Positions 54,467 to 61,348 of a stretch of 64,000 nucleotides of DNA are shown piece by piece. This DNA is from Tenacibaculum jejuense (GTDB taxonomy: Bacteria; Bacteroidota; Bacteroidia; Flavobacteriales; Flavobacteriaceae): positions 2,509,001 to 2,573,000 of the forward strand of contig NZ_LT899436.1 in the NCBI RefSeq assembly GCF_900198195.1, written 5' to 3'. The position numbers and the translations under genes are program-made. The stretch's first letter is position 1, and the number at the start of each line of letters is the position of its first letter. Below the pieces are notes generated by a model that made no database searches, had not been told where the DNA came from, and saw only the letters and a list, made by a program, of their open reading frames with translations.

Positions 54467-55042
54467 TTATTCAATCGGATCTACCTGAAGTTTTTTGGTT
54501 TGAAATTCTCCTCCAAACATATCTTTTATCATTTCTAATTCATTTCCATCTCCATTCTTTTTCATGTTTTTGAGCATATTCATAATTTTTGCAGGATTCA
54601 TTTCATCTCCAATAATTCTAGCTACTCCAAAACCTAATTCCTTCGCATAAACAACTGCTACAATTTCATCGATTGCATCTGTATTTCCAGAATAATAAAC
54701 TGTAGCTTTTCCTCTTTTGTCATTTACTCGAAATAAAGATTTATAATCAGTATTTTTCATGATTTCTTTTAATCTTTTTCTTTCCGAGCTAAATTCTTCT
54801 TCTGTAGCTTTTTTCACAGGTAAAAAAGCTAGATTTAGCTTTTTTATACTTTCAAAAGTTTTCTGATCTTCTTCTGAAGTAGTTTCAAAAAAAGAACCAA
54901 GCATACTTGTAGAAAAATCTAATCGTGTGTAGTTCGCATTGTCTTCTGACTTTATTAGATACGTTTGTAAACTTTCTTCATGTTTACAGGAAGAAAGCAT
55001 AACTGTAATACATAAAATTGTGAATGTTAATATTTTTTTCAT
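54467..55042 (-). CDS. DUF4252 lipoprotein, last gene of the second ECF operon
   Basis: This 191-aa lipoprotein (lipobox MLSSC, Cys19, then KHEE) is of the DUF4252 family, with a body of helices and strands including IKKLNLAFLPVKK and SLFRVNDKRGKATVYYSGNTDAIDEIV. Its neighbour at 55127-55651 is from the same family with a non-lipid signal peptide, so the two are paralogues encoded in a row. The biochemical role is unknown; DUF4252 genes frequently follow ECF sigma and anti-sigma genes in Bacteroidota, so envelope stress response is the best guess. An intergenic terminator separates it from its paralogue. Confidence 0.87.
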   Translation of the reverse strand: MKKILTFTILCITVMLSSCKHEESLQTYLIKSEDNANYTRLDFSTSMLGSFFETTSEEDQKTFESIKKLNLAFLPVKKATEEEFSSERKRLKEIMKNTDYKSLFRVNDKRGKATVYYSGNTDAIDEIVAVVYAKELGFGVARIIGDEMNPAKIMNMLKNMKKNGDGNELEMIKDMFGGEFQTKKLQVDPIE

Positions 55043-55077
55043 AGTATACTTTATTTTACATTTAAATTGATAAAAAA

Positions 55078-55099
55078 CATAGCCTAATTAAAGGCTATG
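55078..55099 (-). terminator. Intergenic terminator between the two DUF4252 genes
   Basis: An 8-bp stem CATAGCCT/AGGCTATG with a six-base loop is followed on the minus strand by TTTTTT. It splits the operon between the paralogues, so the downstream lipoprotein gene should be expressed at a lower level or from read-through. Confidence 0.7.
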
Positions 55100-55126
55100 C
55101 TTTGTTTTTTAAAAAAATCTAGAAAA

Positions 55127-55651
55127 TTATTCAGATCTTTTTTGATAATCATTAGCAATCTTAGATAACTCATTCATATTAATTTCCCCTGTTAAAGAAA
55201 TAATTGTAGATGACGGTAAATTAATCTTATCACCTTTGATTCTTTCGTTTTTATTTAAATCTTTTACAAACATTAGTACTTCACTAACTATGTCTTTGTT
55301 TTTGGTAGACTTAATATAGATCTTTACTCTAGACCCTTTATCTTTGACTCTCATTAATTGGGTTAAGCTAGAATTCTTAATCGCTTTATTCACCATTTTT
55401 TCCATATCAGCCGCGATTGAAGCATTCTCAGTTGAAAACACTTTCAACTCTTGAAGTCCTTTTGCAGTGTTAAAAAATTCCATTTCTTCAGATTGAGCAT
55501 CTGGAAATTTACGAATAAGATCAAATAAATCTTTAGTTACAACAACTACAGATACATCTTCTAAATCTTCTAACTTATCAAATATAGATGATTGGCTAAA
55601 TCCTATGTTAGATACAAAAGCTAATGCTAATAATATGATTAATTTTTTCAT
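55127..55651 (-). CDS. Exported DUF4252 protein, third gene of the second ECF operon
   Basis: This 174-aa protein has an ordinary signal peptide (LIILLALAFVSNIGFS before QSSIFDKLED) and a DUF4252 body (VSVVVVTKDLFDLIRKF, LKVFSTENASIAADME, TQLMRVKDKGSRVKIYIKS). The region around SLTQLMRVKDK matches the SLFRVNDKRGK region of the lipoprotein paralogue downstream. It follows the anti-sigma-like gene by 46 bp. Function unknown. Confidence 0.87.
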   Translation of the reverse strand: MKKLIILLALAFVSNIGFSQSSIFDKLEDLEDVSVVVVTKDLFDLIRKFPDAQSEEMEFFNTAKGLQELKVFSTENASIAADMEKMVNKAIKNSSLTQLMRVKDKGSRVKIYIKSTKNKDIVSEVLMFVKDLNKNERIKGDKINLPSSTIISLTGEINMNELSKIANDYQKRSE

Positions 55652-55697
55652 GATATTTACTTTTTTGACTTGGTTTTACTTTGTTTACTTTCGAATT

Positions 55698-56177
55698 TTA
55701 ATTATTTAACTTTTTTATAGCTGTCTTTACAGCTTTATCATAAGTGTCTAACTTTGCGATAGCTTCTGTTCCTTTTTTATAATTACTAGATACAGAATAC
55801 AACGCATCGTTACCTTTATTTAAGTTGTATGAAACCATTTTTAACGCCTTTTTTACTTCGGCTATCTGCATTTCGGTTTTACGTTTTTCAATAATATCAT
55901 ACCCCATATAAACACTTATCAACAAAGCGAATGATGCTGCTACTGATAACCATTTAAAGTTCTTACGTTTCTGTTTCTCAGGCTTTAACTTAATGGTCTT
56001 GGTAAATGTCTCGTTCTGGCTTTGTTTAAAATACCCAAACAACATTGCATACTCTTCAAGATGTACTGGTATTACTTCTGTTGAAGTAAAATAATCTCTT
56101 AAAGCAGTTTCTTCTTGAAGTGTTGTTTCTGCATTTAAGTATTTTTCTAATAACTTTTCTATGTTAGCTAACTCCAT
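55698..56177 (-). CDS. Membrane-anchored anti-sigma-like protein
   Basis: This 159-aa protein has an N-terminal cytoplasmic part (about 1-72) including a YLNAETTLQEETALRDYF segment, the pattern of short flavobacterial anti-sigma N-terminal domains. One transmembrane helix (about 76-94, LSVAASFALLISVYMGY) and a short periplasmic part follow. The start overlaps the ECF sigma gene by 14 bp, which supports a sigma/anti-sigma pair. Confidence 0.83.
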   Translation of the reverse strand: MELANIEKLLEKYLNAETTLQEETALRDYFTSTEVIPVHLEEYAMLFGYFKQSQNETFTKTIKLKPEKQKRKNFKWLSVAASFALLISVYMGYDIIEKRKTEMQIAEVKKALKMVSYNLNKGNDALYSVSSNYKKGTEAIAKLDTYDKAVKTAIKKLNN

Positions 56178-56673
56178 AGTTATGTTTTTTAATTAATGCT
56201 TCTCTTATGGTTTTACGAGCTCTTGATAATGCTACCCTAACTGCGGTTGGTTTCATATTTACCATTTCGCAAATTTCGTCAAAATCATATTGTTCAATGT
56301 CTCTTAATTGAATAATAATTTTTTGTTGTTCTGGTAGATTTTCAATGAGCTTGTGTACTTGGTTTACACTGTCTTTATATTCTATTTTCTTATCTAGCGT
56401 TGTATCTTTTTCTTTGTAATTACTATGAACCAATGTTAAATTACTTGCTTGTTTCGATTTTAATCGATCAAAACAATAGTTCTTTGTCATAGTCATAGCA
56501 AAAGCTTCAACATTTCTGTAATCAGCTAATTTTTCTTTATTTCTCCATAATTTAAAGTAAAGTTCTTGTGTAGCATCTTCAGCTTCTTCTGTAGATACAA
56601 GCAAACGTTTGGCTAAACGAAAAACTTTATCTTTAAATGGTAATACAACTTTTAAAAAGTCTGATTGGTTCAT
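56164..56673 (-). CDS. ECF-type RNA polymerase sigma factor
   Basis: This 169-aa protein has region 2 (VSTEEAEDATQELYFKLWRNKEKL) and region 4 (YDFDEICEMVNMKPTAVRVALSRARKTIREAL), as in the sigma-70 family of extracytoplasmic function regulators. It heads the operon sigma, anti-sigma, DUF4252, DUF4252 and diverges from the S41 peptidase gene. A minus-strand TAAATTTG element at 56727-56734 may serve as a basal promoter. Confidence 0.92.
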   Translation of the reverse strand: MNQSDFLKVVLPFKDKVFRLAKRLLVSTEEAEDATQELYFKLWRNKEKLADYRNVEAFAMTMTKNYCFDRLKSKQASNLTLVHSNYKEKDTTLDKKIEYKDSVNQVHKLIENLPEQQKIIIQLRDIEQYDFDEICEMVNMKPTAVRVALSRARKTIREALIKKHNYGVS

Positions 56674-56726
56674 GTTTGGTTACTTAAATTTTTATTAAAG
56701 TTGTAAATCATTGCTAATTTATACGA

Positions 56727-56734
56727 CAAATTTA
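56727..56734 (-). promoter_or_regulatory. -7-like element of the second ECF operon (TAAATTTG)
   Basis: This is an exact TAnnTTTG match on the minus strand 53 bp before the sigma-factor start. It is in AT-rich sequence, so chance occurrence is possible. Confidence 0.35.
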
Positions 56735-56845
56735 TCAACTTTACACCTTTACGACGACACAGTATTTTTTTTGTTACAGAAAAAGTTAAAATTAATACTA
56801 AGTTTTATTTAACTTGCGTTAATACTAAGGATTAAACTCATTATA

Positions 56846-58291
56846 ATGAAGAAATATTTTAAACTAAAAATTTTATTCTTGCTGATAATTACATCATTAA
56901 CTGGTTGTAGTAAATCTGAAGATATCCCTCAAGATGTAGAAATTAATGATTTTGTTTGGGGTGGTATGAATGCGTTTTACAAGTGGCAAGGTGAGGTTCC
57001 AGATTTAGCTGATAATAAGTTTTCTACTCGTGAACAATTAAATAGTTTTTTAGCTGGATTTAGTTCTCCAGATCAGCTTTTTAATAGTTTATTATACAGA
57101 CCTGGTGATGTTGATCGTTTTTCTTGGATAGTTGATGACTATGTAGCTTTAGAAAATTCTTTTCAAGGTATACGACTTACTAGTGGTATGAAATTAGTTG
57201 GTGTTCAATATAGTAACGGATCTGGAGATGTTTATGTTGTTGTAAGAGATGTAGTTATTGGTTCAGATGCTGATACAAAAGGAATAACAAGAGGTATGAT
57301 TATCAATGAAGTAAATGGAACTCAATTAACTTCATCTAATATAAATGATTTATTAGCTCCAGATTCTTATACAGTTTCTTTAGCTGATTTTAATGGAGGA
57401 AATCCTGTTGCAAATGGAACTACAGTTGATATTGTAAAAGGACAAATACAAGAAAACGCTGTTAAAATAGCTAAAGTAATAACACAAGGTTCTAACAAAA
57501 TTGGGTATTTAATGTACAATCAATTTTCTACACCTCATGATGGCGATTTGAATAATGCTTTTGCAACATTCAGAAATGAAGCAATTACTGATTTAATCAT
57601 AGATTTAAGATATAATGGTGGTGGGTCTGTTAGATCTGCAACATATTTAGCTAGTATGATTAGTGGACAACCAACTACCAATGTGTTTTCTCAACAAATC
57701 TGGAATGATAAAGTAATGAACTCAATAGATGCAAATTTATTCATTAACAACTTTACTAATCGAATCGAAAACACCAATAGTAACGGACAAGTTATTTTAG
57801 ACGAAGCTATTAATACGGTTAATTTATCTTCTGTTTACTTCATTGTTTCAGATAGAACAGCTTCAGCTTCAGAATTAGTTATTAATGGTTTATTACCTTA
57901 CATGGATGTAAATCTTGTAGGAACTCAAACTGTAGGAAAACAAGTAGGATCAATTACGTTATATGATTCTGATGACTATACCAGAACTGGTCCTAATTTC
58001 AATAACAATCACACTTGGGCAATGCAACCGATTGTACTAGAAATTCAAAATAGTAGAGGTGAAAACGAACCAAACGGATATGTTCCTGAAGTAATTATAG
58101 AAGAAGACTTATCGAATTTAGGTGTCTTAGGAGATCCTACAGAACCTTTATTAGCTAGAACTATTCAATACATTACAACTGGATCTAGAGGAAGTACTAC
58201 TCTTTCAAGAAACACAATGTTGCAAAAGTCTATATGGAATTCTGAAATGAAAAATTTAGATTATAACAATATGTATATCGAACTAAAATAA
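56846..58291 (+). CDS. S41-family C-terminal processing peptidase, lipoprotein
   Basis: This 481-aa lipoprotein (lipobox SLTGC, Cys21, then SKSED) has an N-terminal helical cap (about 30-100), a PDZ-like segment (about 110-215, with GITRGMIINEVNGTQL), then the peptidase domain with IIDLRYNGGGSVRSATYLA, catalytic Ser342 (DRTASASEL) and the Lys in QTVGKQVGSITLY. This Ser/Lys peptidase family cleaves near protein C termini in the envelope. The divergent upstream neighbour is an ECF sigma gene, with 172 bp between them. Confidence 0.92.
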   Translation: MKKYFKLKILFLLIITSLTGCSKSEDIPQDVEINDFVWGGMNAFYKWQGEVPDLADNKFSTREQLNSFLAGFSSPDQLFNSLLYRPGDVDRFSWIVDDYVALENSFQGIRLTSGMKLVGVQYSNGSGDVYVVVRDVVIGSDADTKGITRGMIINEVNGTQLTSSNINDLLAPDSYTVSLADFNGGNPVANGTTVDIVKGQIQENAVKIAKVITQGSNKIGYLMYNQFSTPHDGDLNNAFATFRNEAITDLIIDLRYNGGGSVRSATYLASMISGQPTTNVFSQQIWNDKVMNSIDANLFINNFTNRIENTNSNGQVILDEAINTVNLSSVYFIVSDRTASASELVINGLLPYMDVNLVGTQTVGKQVGSITLYDSDDYTRTGPNFNNNHTWAMQPIVLEIQNSRGENEPNGYVPEVIIEEDLSNLGVLGDPTEPLLARTIQYITTGSRGSTTLSRNTMLQKSIWNSEMKNLDYNNMYIELK

Positions 58292-58306
58292 AATTAATAT
58301 TCATAG

Positions 58307-58334
58307 AAAAATCCAGCCAAATGGCTGGATTTTT
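58307..58334. terminator. Bidirectional terminator between S41 peptidase and DUF72 genes
   Basis: A 13-bp stem (58307-58319 with 58322-58334) has a tight loop, A-run on the left and T-run on the right. Convergent genes end at 58291 and 58340. Confidence 0.9.
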
Positions 58335-58339
58335 TTTAT

Positions 58340-59230
58340 TTAGAATAAAGATTGTTGTTCTTCTTTTTGATTGGGTATTTTTAAATTCACTCCTAACCTA
58401 TTATTTAGATTTCTAATGAAATATGCTGCTAATAAAGGGGATTCAACTTCTAAATTTTGATGCACAAAAAAATGAATATTACGCAAACCTAAATTGACCC
58501 ATTCTTCTAACCTATTTACCCAATCATCTAAACGTTTGTAATCTGAAGGATGATTAGCCCCAACATAACGTATAAAAGCTTCATTATTGGTCAATCGCAT
58601 ATGCATCATATCTCTTCTTCCAGCTGTATCAACAATAGTATTTGAAACACCATTTTCTTCTAATAAATGATAGAACTCTTTTGAAATTTCAGGATTAGTG
58701 AACCAATCGGTATGCCTACACTCTACAGTTAATGGTATTTCTTTAGGCCAACTTTTCACAAAGTTTTCAACTCTAACAAAATCTTTAGGTGCAAAATTAC
58801 TATGTAACTGTAGAAAAATGGTTCCTAACTTTTCTTCCAACTTAGTTGCGGCATCTAAATAATAATTAACCAAATCAGTAACTCCATCTAATCGTTTCCA
58901 GTGACTGATATCTTTAGTTAATTTTGGAAAAAACTTAAAATTATTAGGAGTTTTATTTTTCCATTTCTCAAATTGCTCTGGAGGAAATTGTCTATAAAAT
59001 GTAGCATTTAACTCTATAGAATTAAACTGACTAGAATAATATATCAACTCATCTTTTGTTCCTCTCGGATAAAAGCCTTTTAAGTCTGCCCTATTCCATT
59101 TTGCACATCCAACATACACAGATAAATCTTTTTCTTTATCGAATCCAGACAATAACCGAATAGTGTCTTGATGTGTATCAGGAAAAGAAAAATCTACAAG
59201 TTCTGGCTGTTCTACCTTTCCAAACTTCAT
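58340..59230 (-). CDS. DUF72-family protein
   Basis: This 296-aa cytoplasmic protein is a TIM-barrel-like member of DUF72. VYVGCAKWNRADLKGFYPRG is the family start, followed by FNSIELNATFYRQFPPEQFEKW, FLQLHSNFAP, LTVECRHTDWF and FFVHQNLE near the end. The family is widespread but has no agreed function. It overlaps the patatin gene by 4 bp, so the two are co-translated, in a common flavobacterial order. Confidence 0.9.
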   Translation of the reverse strand: MKFGKVEQPELVDFSFPDTHQDTIRLLSGFDKEKDLSVYVGCAKWNRADLKGFYPRGTKDELIYYSSQFNSIELNATFYRQFPPEQFEKWKNKTPNNFKFFPKLTKDISHWKRLDGVTDLVNYYLDAATKLEEKLGTIFLQLHSNFAPKDFVRVENFVKSWPKEIPLTVECRHTDWFTNPEISKEFYHLLEENGVSNTIVDTAGRRDMMHMRLTNNEAFIRYVGANHPSDYKRLDDWVNRLEEWVNLGLRNIHFFVHQNLEVESPLLAAYFIRNLNNRLGVNLKIPNQKEEQQSLF

Positions 59231-60180
59231 GAATTATTTTTTTTATCAATTAAATCCGGTCTAAAATCATTCATAAGTGCTAAATCTTTCATTTTAGCAT
59301 GTTCAAACCCTTGTTTCCACCAACCAGTCATTTGTTTTTTATCAAAAATTAAAGAATTTGTTGTTAAAACTGTTGGTGTATAATACAAATTCAACTTTAC
59401 ATCTTTATACTTAGCAGATAGTTTTCCTATGGTTACATTGTGCTTTTCTACATGTTCTAACATAAAACCAAAAACATCTAACATAAGTGAAAAAGGATTT
59501 TTAGAAGGCATTCTGTTAATTTGATTTACTTCGGTCTCTAATATAATAGCATCGACTTCTTTAGCTCCTCTTAATATAGCTTCTCTAATTGGAACTAAAC
59601 AACCAAATCCACCATCTGCGTACTGACATGAGTTTTTTTCTAATAAACTCATAAAAGGAACATAATTACAAGAACCCCAAATCCAATCACAAAAATCATC
59701 ATAAGTACAATCTGAAATAGACTTATACTCTATTTCATTTGCTGTTAAGTTAGATACAGTAACCACAACTTCTTTACTTTGTTCTCGTATTATTTGATAC
59801 ATTTTTGGAGTAATATTAGCTCTAATCAATTTTCTTAGATTCTTACTTTCACCAAAAGTTTTACGTCCGTTTAATAAATTCCAAAAAGTATTACTGTGTC
59901 GAATAGAAATAACTTTAACACCGTGTACATTTTTAATCTTAAATGGATTGTTACTAAAAATAGTTCTTTGACTAACATTAGTATACAACATTTTAAGTTC
60001 ATCAATCATTCCAACTGCCAAATGAGAAACCATCAAACTTCCAGTAGATGTTCCTAGGAATAAATCGTAATCTTTTTGTTTTTCTTTCATTAAAAACTCA
60101 ACTACTCCACCAGCAAAGGCGCCTTTGCTTCCTCCTCCAGAAATTACTAAAGCTTTTTTGTTATGTTGATCTTCATTCAT
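59227..60180 (-). CDS. Patatin-like phospholipase
   Basis: This 317-aa protein without signal peptide has the patatin catalytic dyad and oxyanion loop: SGGGSKGAFAGG (15-25), nucleophile Ser45 in GTSTGS, and the Asp in YADGGFGCLVPI. The lipase would act on phospholipid or lipid esters at the inner face of the cytoplasmic membrane. The gene pairs with DUF72 (4-bp overlap) and diverges from the YCF48-like gene across a 50-bp gap. Confidence 0.92.
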   Translation of the reverse strand: MNEDQHNKKALVISGGGSKGAFAGGVVEFLMKEKQKDYDLFLGTSTGSLMVSHLAVGMIDELKMLYTNVSQRTIFSNNPFKIKNVHGVKVISIRHSNTFWNLLNGRKTFGESKNLRKLIRANITPKMYQIIREQSKEVVVTVSNLTANEIEYKSISDCTYDDFCDWIWGSCNYVPFMSLLEKNSCQYADGGFGCLVPIREAILRGAKEVDAIILETEVNQINRMPSKNPFSLMLDVFGFMLEHVEKHNVTIGKLSAKYKDVKLNLYYTPTVLTTNSLIFDKKQMTGWWKQGFEHAKMKDLALMNDFRPDLIDKKNNS

Positions 60181-60230
60181 ATTAGATGAACTATTTTACC
60201 TATTTTTAATTTTATAAAAATATCAAAAAA

Positions 60231-61271
60231 ATGAAAGGTAAACTTATTATAATTTTCATATCTGTATTATTCACTAGTTGTAAAGAAAAAAACACCTCTC
60301 GAAAAATAAGTCGTATTGAAATACAAGAGTTTACTGTAGATAGTACAAGTATTCGATCTTTGATCGCTGTAGATGAACAAAATTTAATTTTTGCTGGTTC
60401 GAATGGAATTATTGGAAATTACAACTTAAAAAGTGGCTTATCTAAGCTAAAAATTAAATATAACGATTCAATTATTCCTAATTTTAGAAGTTTAGCTACT
60501 AATGGAAAAGCTTATTTCGCTTTAAGTATTGGAAATCCTGCATTGTTATATAAAATTGTGGATGATAAGTATCAAATTGTATATAAAGAAGCACATGAAA
60601 AAGTGTTTTACGATAGCATGAAATTCTTCGGGAATGGAAAAGATGGAATAGCAGTTGGTGATCCTACAGAAACATGTCCGTCAGTAATTATAACAAAAGA
60701 TGGTGGTAATTCTTGGAAAAAAATATCATGTGAAAATTTACCAAAATTTGAATCGGAAGAAGCTTTTTTTGCTGCAAGCAATACAAATATTAAAATTATT
60801 GATGATACAGTTTGGATCGTATCCGGTGGAAAAAAAGCTAGAGTTTTAAAATCAGAAGACAGAGGTAAAACTTGGAAAACTTACGATACACCAATCGTAC
60901 AAGGTGATGGTCCTCAAGGAATTTATTCTGTTGATTTTTACGATAAAAACAATGGTTTTATTATTGGTGGAAATTACGCGAAACCGAACAACAACTGTAA
61001 CAATAAAGCCATAACAAAAGATGGTGGTAAAACTTGGGAAATCATTGCCGATAATATTAATCCAAACTACAAAAGTTGCATTCAATATGTTCCAAATGGA
61101 AAAACCAAAGAAATATTTGCTGTTGGAAAAACTGGAATTTCATACAGTTCAGATGGAGGTAAAAGTTGGGTTCATAATCCTACTAAAGATTTTTACGCTA
61201 TTCAATTTGTAAATTCTGATACTGCTTGGTTAACTGGAAACAAAAAAATTGGTTTGCTTAAGATTCACTAA
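60231..61271 (+). CDS. YCF48/BNR-repeat lipoprotein
   Basis: This 346-aa lipoprotein (lipobox LFTSC, Cys17) folds as a beta-propeller with Asp-box repeats: ITKDGGNSWKK, SEDRGKTWKTY, ITKDGGKTWEI, SSDGGKSWVHN. The closest known group is the YCF48-related proteins (photosystem II assembly factor-like), found in non-photosynthetic Bacteroidota as envelope proteins of unknown substrate. No enzyme residues are evident. A two-domain amidohydrolase follows 77 bp downstream on the same strand. Confidence 0.87.
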   Translation: MKGKLIIIFISVLFTSCKEKNTSRKISRIEIQEFTVDSTSIRSLIAVDEQNLIFAGSNGIIGNYNLKSGLSKLKIKYNDSIIPNFRSLATNGKAYFALSIGNPALLYKIVDDKYQIVYKEAHEKVFYDSMKFFGNGKDGIAVGDPTETCPSVIITKDGGNSWKKISCENLPKFESEEAFFAASNTNIKIIDDTVWIVSGGKKARVLKSEDRGKTWKTYDTPIVQGDGPQGIYSVDFYDKNNGFIIGGNYAKPNNNCNNKAITKDGGKTWEIIADNINPNYKSCIQYVPNGKTKEIFAVGKTGISYSSDGGKSWVHNPTKDFYAIQFVNSDTAWLTGNKKIGLLKIH

Positions 61272-61348
61272 ATCTTAATTTTATGTTAAAGGAAAATTTG
61301 ATTTAATATTAATTAAATACTTTTAACGTAAAAATCAATCAATTCATA

